A stretch of DNA of 64,000 nucleotides. It comes from Bemisia tabaci. Its lineage: Eukaryota > Arthropoda > Insecta > Hemiptera > Aleyrodidae. The notes below the pieces were generated by a model. The model was not told where the DNA came from. It made no database searches and worked only from the letters and a program-made list of their open reading frames with translations. Numbering within the stretch: position 1 is the first letter of the stretch; every line of letters starts with the position of its first letter. A program made the position numbers and the translations under genes. The stretch covers positions 69,311,660 through 69,375,659 of the forward strand of contig NC_092793.1 of assembly GCF_918797505.1 (NCBI RefSeq), read 5' to 3'. Of this stretch, positions 12,501-24,500 are shown in pieces.

Positions 12501-15500
12501 AAAATTAGAATTTATGAATGTCTTATAAAATGCAGTATTTCAAAACATCTAAAGTAGGAGTACTACACAATTTAACGAGAACTCGTATATTTTTCCGTTT
12601 AATTAAATTTTATTCCTGAAAAAACTTTCAAAGTTTCTTAAAATCCAGCCCCATTCAATAAGGGAAAAATATCCTGCCAACAGATATTGTGTGTCACAAA
12701 AAGAATTGACTGCCATGAGTCTTTCCACCAACATCTGTTACTACACAGATGAAATTGTAATGTTAAGTTATGTATCCTAACCTTACGTGTGATGTCATCA
12801 CTGTTTGAAGTGAACATTAGCGCTGTTTTTTCTGAGTGAAAGCGTTTGTTCAGGATGATTAGTGTAAGGCACTCATGAAAACTGTGGATTGAAGCATGCA
12901 AATTTCGCCTTTCTTTGAATGTTTTTCTGCCCTAGAGAGATCAATTCCCTTTCGTCTCTTTTAAAATAGGCACTAAACGAGTTAACTTCATGATAAGAAA
13001 TTTGATAGCATTCAATTTTAGCTAAAGCGCAGGTTTTTAACTGGCATATTAAATTCATTTGTTGGCAAGGTGAAAAGGAAAGTGTGAATTACACAGGACT
13101 CACCTCATCATCATCATCGTCATCATCATCATCTTCAGTTTGATTCTGATTGTTTGAGGTGGATGTTGATGAATGCAGAGGAGTTAGGTCATGTGATTCA
13201 GACAGCCTGTAAATAAATTAACACTCCATGTAAGAATGGCAATTACTGATAATTGTGTAAATAAATAATATAATAATAATAATAAAAAAAAGACATCAAA
13301 AGGCAAATGTTGAAATTCGGAGACACATTATGATGGCAAAAAAAGTTATTCCTGGAGGAATATTCCTTGAGACATCTGATATCGATGACCGAAGAGCAAA
13401 ACCCTGTACCTCCATTGCAATGTTTCAAAATTTCTGCCACTATTTTATTATTCCCAAGAGGAAGAAAGCAACGTTACAGCTTGAAATTTAAACAGCACAT
13501 TCTGCTAACAGAGAAGAAAAATAAAATAAGTTTTTTAGAAATTACAATGGCTCGTTTCCCAAATATAAAATAAAGTATGACAGGAAGTCCAAAACGTAGA
13601 AAATGGAGATACAAGGTTTCACATTTGGCCATTCATATACATGTTATATAAAATAATTATCAATGGAGGGGGGAGGGAGTTGAGACTTAAAATCTACCTT
13701 ATTTCTTCCATTACAAGACATTACCGGATACGCCCACAGATAACCTGCACCTTTTTTCTCCGATTTCAATGCTCGAAAATCAGGGTGCGGGTTATTGGTG
13801 AGACTCACTGAAATTGCATACCTATCAAGCGCTAATAGACGATGCGAGCGCAACGAACCACCATGGCACGTGTGGGCTGTACAGGAATTTTTTTTTTTGG
13901 ACCCTCTCGAAATCTGGGGTGCAGGTTATCTGCGGGCGTATACAGTGCATACAAAAAAGCACATGCATTGATGGAAATATTGAATGCAAATTGAGGTAAT
14001 GAAGAATCTAAAGCCACAAGACTTAATAGGAGGTAAGAGGACATTTTTCCAAGAGTAAAGATTCCATACAAGAAAGAACTTACATTCTTTGGACAGTTCT
14101 TTGTACAGTCTCTTCAAAATGGCGATCGTAAGTGTCTTCCATTTCTTGTGCAGGGGGGATTTCATAGATTTCATAGACATCACTGGCTGGTTCTGCAGCT
14201 GGAGTGGCTGCTGTTGCAACGGGCGCAGGAGTTGCTGTTTCTAAAAAAGAGAGAGGAAATTTTAGAAATTAATCACAATTACAGTATTGATTTTGATTAA
14301 TAAGATTGACTATTTCCTGAAACACGCAAATACTCCACAAAGGAATATAAATCCATGAGAAGGTTCATATGTTCTGCAGCAATTATTAATATATATATAT
14401 TAATTATATAAATTTACCAAGGGGCGCAGGAAATCATCCCATGCTCTATCGTCAGGTATGATTAAAAGTGCCATTCGCAGAGAGATTTTCCCTGATAGAA
14501 ATACATTCATAGGCTTCCTACATGGCGGAATTCATTTCACAGAGTATACTCTGGAAGACTTCCTTATCTAGTATTTTGAGCTAGGAGCCTCGTAAAAATT
14601 GCATGATGACGATGCAAAAACGATAGTATTTCTGAATTATAATGAATCTCATACAAAAGTACAGAGATGAAGATAAAGATACCGATAAGATGCTGCTTAC
14701 CATCAGTACGAGTTGCAACTTGTGTCTTATTTGCTGCGTCTTTGTCTCCTTTTTCTCCTCTGTTCTTTGTGTGAGGAGGAGGCTGACTCATGATCCTGGT
14801 CAAAGTTTCGAGGGGTTTCAACACAGCATTCATCGTAGATGTGAACTCAGGACCAGACAAATCAATATACTGAGGGATTCGGGCCAATTCTGCAGCCATT
14901 CCTTTCCGAATGAGTAGGCGTACCATGTTGTTCACGCTAAGGGAGCAAAAATCAAAATAATCACGATTAGAACTCTCTGAGAGGAAATAATGACTGGTGT
15001 TTTCTTTTTTTCCGTATAAAAGGAGTGCCTTCTTAATGATCCAAATCCAACACCTTGGCTTAATCTAAAAATCTATTACTAGGAATGATTTTGTTCTGTG
15101 TTCAAAATGATAAATGTGATGAAAATTCATAGTTTAATCACTGAAATTTGAAAAGTAGAAATAAAAATACATACCTGTATTGATTCAACTTGAGAGATGA
15201 GCTTAGAGTCATTGAGGAGCTTAAGGGAACAGGAGGACAATTTTCTATCATTGTTGTGATCAAATCAACCAAGTTCTGAATCTGTGAGTGCTTGGAATAC
15301 TTTTCTTCATCATTGAGTGCACGCTTTAAAGCATCTTTCACTTCTACGACTAGGTTCATTTGAGAGTCAGGAGAGTGATTGCAAGAAGCAAGGGATGCAA
15401 ACAAGGTGTGAATCATTTTAGTGCGCTCACTTCCTGACTTGGGAAGTAGTGTGTCCAAAACATACCGAATGAAAGTAACTTCCTGTAAAAATCAAAGGAT

Positions 15501-18500
15501 AAGGACTGAAAATTTAGCTATGTTTTTATTTTAATATGTATGGTTAACAAGCAGCAAGAGATGTAAATCAAGTCTGGCTTTCTTATTTTTGTATATTAAA
15601 AAAATTTAAAAAGCTGGCGTTTAATCCCAAATAATTAAAATGAGCTCGAGCTGCATATTATACTAGGAGTTGTGATGACCAGGGAAGTCAGCTCGGGAGT
15701 TTCCGTAGCGTCTCGGGCCAGAGCGAGAGATAACATCGCATCTGTCCTTTTTTACAGCTAGAAACACTTGTTTTCCCGGCGGAAGGGACAGTACGCTGAT
15801 TCAGCATCCCCCACTGCTGGCCCGCGGCGCTCCGGAGGCGACGAGGATCCCCGGTCGCGACTGCAGATCTAGGTGGACGAGAGCTTCCGTGGCGCACGGA
15901 GCTCGACCTCGGGATAGGTTTTCTTTGTAGGATTTGACGAGTGAGATTGAAAGGAGCGTCCGTGAGAGTCGGAGCTGGTTTTGTAGGATTTGGTCGGTTA
16001 CGTCGGATACGTTGGTTGATTTTGTCTGCGTAGGACTTAGTAGATTTTTCTTGGTTTCACTATCGCCTTCAACGGTTAGTTTTACCCCTCCTTTATTGGT
16101 CGTTATTTTTCCTATCTTTTTTTTATTCTCGACTTGCTAGTCTTCTCTTCTTTTTTTTTGTTCTCCATTGTCAAGTTTTATCTAGCTCCCCCTGTGTCTT
16201 TTGAATACAATATCTATTTAGTTTACACACATCAAGTCTCTTTCACTTTGTTCATTCTGACTCTTCCCATAGTTCCTTTTTTTTTCTCTCTCTTTCCCTT
16301 TTCTTTGACTAAGAGCAAGAGGCACGGTCTGGCCGTTGTCTTGATTGGTCTGGCCAATCCGCTTTTAGTCCCTTACCTTTACTGCTCTTATCTATTCACC
16401 TTTCCTTAGGGCAAGAGGCACGGTCTGGCCGTGTCTTGACTGGTCTGGCCAGTCAGCCCCAAGGGATTTTTCCATTCTTTCTCTCTTTGAAAGGAGAAAG
16501 AGGCGCAGTCTGGCTGTTGTCTCGATTGGTCTGGCCAATCATCCCCTTTCAAAGGTTTCTCCTTCACGACTATCCACCTTTTCCTTAGGGCAAGAGGTAC
16601 GGTCTGGCCGTATCTTGACTGGTCTGGCCAGTCAGCCTTAAGGGTAGTTTCCATTCTTTCTCTGAACAAACGCAAGAGGTACGGTCTGGCCGTATCTTGA
16701 CTGGTCTGGCCAGTCAGCGTTTGTTCATCATCTTTCCCTTCACTACCCCCTTTTTCCCCTAGATCCCCCTGCCCTCTAGAGGGGGATATTATCTTTTTTT
16801 TTTCTTTTTTTTCTTTTTTTTTGGTCGCCACAGAGTCTTGAAAATTAACAGCTATTTTAGACATTAACATGTCCTCCTTCGTTTTCCAATAGAAGTAAAA
16901 AAACTTCTTTCCTTAAAAGTAACCATGAAACCAGGGAATTAACCATGCTCATACCATCAAGATTTACTGCTTGATATAGATTGCCAATCTTCAGCAAAAT
17001 ACCTACCTCCAATGAGCTGCATGGTAAAGAATCTCTGAAGAAAATAATTTTTGATATTTTATAAGTTAGAGCTGTTCCTTCAAGGGAGGTATTGTTCAGG
17101 AATAAGATAAAGAGGTCTACTCACCCCTTTGATTGTGACACCGTACTGGTTTATATTTTCCGGATAGCGGAAGTTTGTAACATACTTAGCAACACTTGAA
17201 TAAGACCTAACAGCGTCACTCAGGAGTTTCAAGATCGTTGATTTAGTCATGACAGGGCCTAATTTTTTCTGCTCTGACAGTTTCTGCAAAAAAAACATCA
17301 GTTTAAGAGATAAAATACAGCAGGAACAAATCATGGTGTCAAAATTTAAAAAAATTAGGGGCTGAAACCAAACTAATTTTTTAACTCTGAGATGCATTCA
17401 CAGGTTCCCAATCTTCTTCCTTCCTCCTGACGATAGCTACTTTAGTTACAGACTTACCTAAATAATTTAGAATTTTCTGAAAAATGGGAGGGTTTTGGTC
17501 TCCTTAAGCCTTAAATCAAGCAAGGCCGCTAAAATAAGAACAATTCTGTCTATTTGAAATACCTAAATCCCTTTAGAAACTTATAAAACGTTCAGAGGAA
17601 CATCAAATTGCTGAAAATTTTCCAGATAGGATTATGCTATTTCTCTTATCAAACGTAATAGTTGGAGAGCAGAATCTTGAAATGCTGTGAACTTATTAAA
17701 AGAAGATGACTCTTCAAAAACTAGGGCAGACACTCACTTTGGGTTTGTTGTTGGAGACGTACGGCTGTTTGTTGCTTGGAGAACTTGTGTTCTGTTGTTG
17801 GGCTCTTGCAGAGAAACTAAAAGTTATGTCTAATGTTGAGTCATCCGGGAAGACTGTGGACGACAGACCTCCCATCAAATGGTCTGACTGAGTGACTGGT
17901 CCTGGAAATGAAAGAGAAAAACCTGCGTGAAGAAACCTGCGTTTGAATTTTTCCTTTTTTCATTCATTTAGTGAATTATTTTTCAAAATTAGTTATTTCC
18001 CTCTTTATTGCAGGGAGTATTTTTTCCTTCAGAGAAAAATTTGTTGCAGATACGTCAATTGGCCCATGATAGAAAGCCAGTCCACCTTCCACACCACAAA
18101 TTATCCTATCTCCTTTTTGACCGAAGACTTCAACTACTGAGCCTGTTTTCTTTTTGGTTCTCATGTTTTCAGTTTTCAAGCAGCACGAACAATTGCATTT
18201 AGGAGGGTGCAAAGAGGGTATTGGGTGAAGAAATAAGAGATTGGCATGGTGCACCTGGCATGAGAAATATGTAGTATGCATGAGAATTTGAATTGTTGAA
18301 CATCTGAAATGATGGGAAAAATTTATTTCAGTAAATGGGGGAGGAGAAAATATATCTGAGAAATAAATTACATGTAATCTAAGACTTACCATTTGATTTG
18401 GTTATGTTTCCAGCTAGAGAAGGATTCATTTCATTGGCTGTAATATCAAGGTAGTCATCTTCACTATGTACGTACAATGCCATAAGGATATTCTCTAATG

Positions 18501-21500
18501 CTTGAGATGCTTGTGGCCCAATTTCATCTGGTTCTTGAGTGTTTGGAAGGTTTTTCAAAATGATTCTGCCATCATCTTCTTCTGGCGGAAAATAGAAAAA
18601 AAGAGGTAAGTGAGATTGAAACGAATTAAAGATCACAAACTTTTACATCTTTGGAAAAATTGTCCAACTCAAAGCACAACACTTTCTTATCCTTAACCTG
18701 AAAGTTTGGGCTCTTCACCGAGAAAATAGCCTGTACATCTCAGATTCAATGAATCACTTTTGTTATAAATTTTATCACTTATCGCCTGGTCCAAAGTATG
18801 AGAGCCTTTTGAATATGAATGAGGGGAGGGATCGTGTCATGAGGTACCTAGCGCTTGTATGCACTCTACAGCTGCTTCCATCATTCAGCAGACAAAAAGA
18901 CATTCAACCTTCTCTGTACTGGCTCTTTACGATACAGATGGGATATGCGTATAAGAGTGCTTGAGAAATAGGCTAATGGGATTTAAGAAATTATTTATCA
19001 TTTGCTGAGCTGGTTCCGAACTTTTGGGAATCTTTGATACTGGATAAATGTGAAAGCCTTTACATACTTTGCAATTTTCAAAAACATTTACCACATCATT
19101 GCTTTGGTTTCGTTCATTTATTATTTGGTGGTGTTAAAGTTGTACACCTGACTATGAAAATGTTTAACTGATAATTTCTAGTTAGCACTTATTTTAAAAA
19201 CTTGAGTTACAATAGTTACTGCAAAAAACGGTATGTAAGTTACAGCTGTTTTTTGCATGAAATCTTGTAGCCATTAAGTCATCAGAGCCGTACGTCTTAT
19301 AATTATTTCATCCATAAATTAAAAGTTAAGTCGTGCTAAGCGAGGCTAATATGGCTAATGAGTGGATAGAGTTGTTAAAGAAGGGCGACAGGATAAAATA
19401 AAATTAGAGGTAAGATTTCATAAGAAGAGATAAGTAGGATAAGATGGTAAGAAGAGATCAACTTCGCCCGGGATGCTTAAATTCCTTTTTAAGTCTAGCT
19501 CCTTTAGCTTTCTGAATAAATCTTAACATCAAATAAAGTATTTACCAAAAGTTAAGCTAAATCTTTCTTGGTCTTAATGATAAAATGAAATATTGATTAG
19601 AGGTTTTTTGAAAAAACACACCTTTTTTGGCATCTTTAGAATCCAAGACAGTGGCATCATAGCGTAAGACATCTCTGAAGACAGCTTTGAACATGTCCGG
19701 ATCTCGGGCAATTGCAGGCGCACATTCACGAATAACGTAATGAAACTCTTTGTAAGCAGGAGGAATATTTGTCAAAGTTTTATTTCGAATAACCTACAGA
19801 ACAAAGAAAAATTACTTAAGAAGCATAGATAATATACACTGCATTTAATTTTAACGAGCTTCAAAATTTCACTCTATATTAAAAACAAACCAATGGATTA
19901 AACCAGGGTTACCACAGAATTTAGAAAATGAAATTTCCTGACATTTTCCTGATAGTCCTGACACATTTTGGTAAAATTCCCTGAATTAGAGATAGTAATC
20001 ACGCAGATTTGTTGTTTGAAAGGTCAAACCCATTCTAGGAAGCAAATAAGGCGACTTAACAATTTTTACCTGACACTTTCGTCATTTTCCCTGACATTTC
20101 CAGGTTTTTCCTAGCTTTAAAAATTCCCTGACATTTTTTGGATTTACCTAAATACCCTGACTGTGGCAATCCTGTTAAAATTTAAATTAAATTTTGCTGC
20201 AGGAAAGATACAACAGTTTTGAAAGATTGAATAAACAAAATACATACCTTTTCCATAGCACTAGACAAAGCTTCAGGCTCCTCTAAAATATGCCTAATGA
20301 TAATGGTTGCTAATCCAATGAATCCTGTGAAACTCACAGACTGGTCAACTTGGAGCAGAAGATCCACAACTCCTTTCTTTGCAGCTTCCTTTGCTAAATT
20401 ATAGTCTCGTGTGAGGCGAACTAATACTTGAAGAACAGCATGGAGAGTGTCACTGTTGGTAACGTGTTTCATCACTTCTAGGCAACATCTGGAATGGTTG
20501 AAAACAAAACCATTAAATTAACTCCATCATTAACTTAGGCAAATTACATTGCAAATACCTTGTTCATATCAAAGAAGACAGCAAAAATGATCACTTACAA
20601 CGAATAGCATTGATGTGACTGAAAAAAACTATAAGTAGCAAATTAAGGAAAAAAATAATGGAAGAAATCAAATAAGATGGGGATCATGAACTTAAAACAA
20701 AAATTAAATTCTGAGAGAAGTGCCAACATGATTGGCACAGAAGTAAGAAATTTTACATTCTAATTGATAAAACTATAAAGAAGAAATTTTGAAAAGAATT
20801 AATGCGGACATAATTGTCTTAGGGGCACTAGCTCTTACGGCTATATTACAGCTATAATTAGCTATTACGGCTATAAAGAATGAATGCCGCATTATATAAT
20901 TTGGATGGTTGATGCTTTGAGTAAAGCCATTTGTAAAAAGTGTGACAAACGCTCGGAGCTAAGAGAAGTCAATGGCAACTGATAACTCACTGAATAATGG
21001 TTTTATTTTGATCTTTAGTAAATCCTTTGATGGGAACAATGCGTGTTCGAGAAGTATGATAATAAACTGCAAGATCAGCTGAGTTAGTCGACTCAGTTCC
21101 AGGACGATATGAAGAAGTTGCAGGAGACGAAGAAGCTGGTTCCTCTGACATTTTACATACAGTGGAAGGTGATGAGACAGATGTGGATGCTTTGCCTCCG
21201 ACTGCAGGATCAAACATCTTGAGACACATCATGATTGGTCTTTGGACACCTGAGTCCTCACTCGACTAAAAAAAAAAGAAACAATAATAATATTAAAATT
21301 AATTGATCTACTTGGCTTTACATCATTACATTGAAAACCTTTGACTTTGACTTATCGAGAAGTGGCCAATGATAATTTGGATGGATCCAAAAATAAATCA
21401 AGTCAATTAAAGATCGGAAAGTTCATAAATTAAGGAGGAGAAATTTGTATTTAAGTCTGAATACAATATTTGGATGGTATATGGTATTAAACTGTTAGAG

Positions 21501-24500
21501 GGTGCATTGACATGGCGAGGGCAAATGGGCCTGTTGCATGCAAGAGATACAGCCGTGCGAATAGACTTTTCAGAGGTTAAATGACACGAAAATTACGATG
21601 GTCACATTAAAAAAGTCTGAAATACACTCCTTACTGCGCAATTTGTGTTGTTAGGAACGCGCTTTTTCAAATTTCCCGCGTCTGGGGGCAGTTTTCTAAC
21701 GGAAACAATTAACGGCAACTCGCGGCTATTTCCGGTCAACTAAAACTGACAACATAACCTAAAAATCGGAGCTCGTGACATCGTGAAACGAAATGTAGAA
21801 GGATTGCGTTGGATATTTAAAAGTTGATCGATTTGGTTACCGCATAAAGCGTATATGAACCACTGTAGGAGATCACGTTGGGTTTGTAAACAAACTGAAG
21901 GAAAAAATAACAACAACAACAACGACTCGGCATCTTCCGGAAATCACCGAGCCCGCCGTTTGCTCGTTTCCGGTGATTAGAAAACTGCCCCCAGACGCGG
22001 GAAATTTGAAAAAGCGCGTTCCTAACAACGCAAATTGCGCAGTAAGGAGTGTATTTCAGACTTTTTTAATGTGACCATCGTAATTTTCGTGTCATTTAAC
22101 CTATAAAAAGTCTATTCGCGCGGCTGTATCTCTTGCATGCAACAGGCCCATTGCTCTTTACGCCCCTTGACAGACCTTCAGTCTACACCTTGAGACGAAC
22201 CTAACCTCAACACTTAATGCACTTTACAGGTTCACAGGATAGATAGCACTTGGTGGAGGGCTCTTTCGACCAAGTAAAAATCCACTTCCCGCACCTTATG
22301 AACGAAGGTTTAACAAGACTTGTAAATAGTCAATTAGAAGGTTGAAAAATCACTCTTGATTAAAAATTGCATTCTTCATTGTGACACCAGTAAAAAACGT
22401 ATCGAAATCATCCAAACAGCTGTCTTGGTTGCTTTCCTTTGAAACAAGGCATGTTTTTCATGTTTTGACTGCAATATTCAACTGTCTCTTAGCTTAGCCG
22501 ATGAAAAGGTTCACTGCGAGTAGTGTGAAGGCCGATCTGGGTAAACAGTTAGTTTTTAACACTGTTAATTCTCTTTGTTACTAATTGAGAACCTTCCTGA
22601 CAATACATGTACAAATAGGACAACTTTGATGGCAGATTGAATTGAAGTTGAAAAACCACCAATTTGATAATCGTTCAGACAAGTAAAAGAACTTACCTGA
22701 CACATTTCCAGAAATGCTATGGTGTAACGCTTTCTGTTGCTGGAGATACGAAGAGAATGACAACCACGCCAGTACGCATCATTTATCAGCCTGTTGTTAT
22801 GACTAGTGTATGCCATCCACTTTCCTGACTGGAGATCATACCACTTCCATTCCCCAGTGGTAACCTTCAAAATAAAAAATATCGATTGCAGCAAAAATTT
22901 CATTTCAATGGTTCAAGGAGAAATAATGATAGGGTGGGGGGGAGGGGAGAGTCACAGCCTTTTCAGATACCTGTTTGACCAATATTTGATGAATTTTTTA
23001 TAAATTGAATCATAGTTCAATCATGTTCTCATTTCATTTCTTTGGATATATTAATTTACTTGGCTGGTTACTGCCTACTCTTTCCATATTTTATTAGATA
23101 CTTTACTTATAGGAATTTGATACGTTCCTATTAATTTTGAAAGATTGATAGTAGATTGTTACTGGTTGATTTGAAGTAAACTTACATCATGCGCATAAGC
23201 TTTACGTGACAAATGGGTTGACACTTTCAAAATAACATCTATGACCAATAGAAGAGGAGCAACCATTTTCGGCATAGAGATTAATGGAAGGTTTAAATAG
23301 TCCAGTTTGTGACTCTGTTGCAAAACTTCAGAGGTGCTTTGTAACAGCTTTAAAAGGACTTTTTGTATATCCTTTTTCTCCATAGCTTTTCCACAGTCAA
23401 TTCTCATTTCCTGAAACAAATAAAATCAAAGATGGAGTTATGGCCAGTTATTCAAGCGAACCATACATATACTGAAATGAACAAAAAATGTTACACAAAT
23501 GGGTTACAAAAAATGAGCATGTCGTAAACTACGAAGTATTCATATAGGAAAAAACTGTACCATGAAAGTTATCCTCAGAAAAAATCAACATATTCCGAGG
23601 TAAATACCTTGGCAAAGAACTGCCAAAGTAAGCTCATTAATCTTATTGCACTTTGACATAGAAGGGCACATTCATATTACAGGAGTGACCGCCACTGTCA
23701 TCACATTCAATATGCAGAGGTGATTTAGACTAAAATATTCTTAAACTAAAATATTGATTTTTCACTTGCATTACCTCAAATAAAAGCATGTAAAAATGAA
23801 GCAAATCAGCAATTTGATGACTGATAACAGCATCTTGCAAAGTTAGCGCTTTCAGACCAAGAGCTTTCGGACTAGTAGAAATGTTTACAACAGCCATTAT
23901 CTTTAGGGACATCTGAAACAAAACAAAAAAAATGCCATCTTCATAATGAAAGAGTAATCAATTGATGAACGATAAAGTATTCCAGCTGATAAGATGTTAA
24001 AAAGTTACGAGAGGTCCCTGAGAATTTTAAACTGCAATTTTTCATGTCAGTTTCATTCCAGAATTTGGTCTTCTAATTGAAGAGAGGACTGCTAGAGCTT
24101 TGGATACTTAAAATTGAATTCCTTAAAAGTGGTTGAAGTGAGCAAAAATTATTTTCACTTTCTATGGAAGCCGTTTTATCACTTTCACTCTCATAAAAAA
24201 ATAATTGCGACACTAAGTCAAAGTTAATTAATTGAGAATAATTGTATGCAAAGGAATGGTGAATTGCTACAAACTTGTCTACAGCTGGTAGAATAATAGG
24301 AAAAATACGTACCTCATGGGAATAGTCAATGAAAAACTGGTGAATCATTTCTGGAGAACCTCGTTTTAAAACTGCAATAACAAGTTCACTTAAGCGATAC
24401 ACTGTTTGTGGATACAAATCCAGCATTTGAACGCTGAACTGCAAGATTCTGTCCATGAATCTTTTATACAGAGCTTTCGGGATGTACAAATCAGATGCCT

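Larger units (their letters stand above)
5549..13206 (-). other. HUWE1: HUWE1 coding exons 35-43: acidic tract and low-complexity middle
   Basis: Exons: 35 13104..13206, 36 12171..12291, 37 11674..11745, 38 10782..10908, 39 10326..10421, 40 9362..9494, 41 8753..8879, 42 8019..8156, 43 5549..5951. Exon 35 ends in an Asp run ([11 protein letters not shown]), matching the acidic stretch of animal HUWE1 that contributes to substrate contacts. Exon 41 holds the recognisable [19 protein letters not shown]. Exon 42 is Lys-rich (KKTSKKSKG), a possible nuclear-localisation patch. Exon 43 opens with a long Pro/Ala/Val tract and then a helical stretch, [19 protein letters not shown]. For exon 38 the acceptor at 10909-10910 was chosen over the AG six bases further into the exon, because the latter shifts frame into a stop. 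Exon 39 has a tandem CAGCAG acceptor, so one Ser may be optional. Confidence 0.9.
14084..21265 (-). other. HUWE1: HUWE1 coding exons 26-34: central helical region
   Basis: Exons: 26 20991..21265, 27 20248..20488, 28 19622..19793, 29 18390..18581, 30 17738..17901, 31 17125..17283, 32 15175..15482, 33 14701..14936, 34 14084..14240. Exon 27 carries the conserved [20 protein letters not shown] and [19 protein letters not shown]. Exon 32 carries [20 protein letters not shown]. Exon 33 carries [12 protein letters not shown] and [16 protein letters not shown]. Exons 29, 30 and 34 are less conserved, rich in acidic, Ser, Gln and Pro/Ala residues, and probably disordered. Exon 31 joins directly to exon 32 ([14 protein letters not shown]); this matches the human alignment without a gap, so no exon is needed inside the intron that holds the LTR. 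Confidence 0.93.

Noticed and set aside
16307..16727. Resemblance of the Y-shaped units to T-shaped parvovirus terminal repeats
   Set aside because: Units are short, occur five times with different closing stems, sit inside a well-bounded LTR, and no viral replication or capsid ORF is nearby.
16406..16870. 154-codon minus-strand ORF with repeated [11 protein letters not shown] peptides
   Set aside because: The peptide repeat is a by-product of the Y-shaped DNA array read in one frame. Spacers differ, and no such protein family is known to me.
17007..17034. 28-nt possible HUWE1 exon with good acceptor and donor between exons 31 and 32
   Set aside because: Its length breaks the frame between exon 31 (ends phase 0) and exon 32 (starts phase 0), and the human protein aligns without extra residues there.
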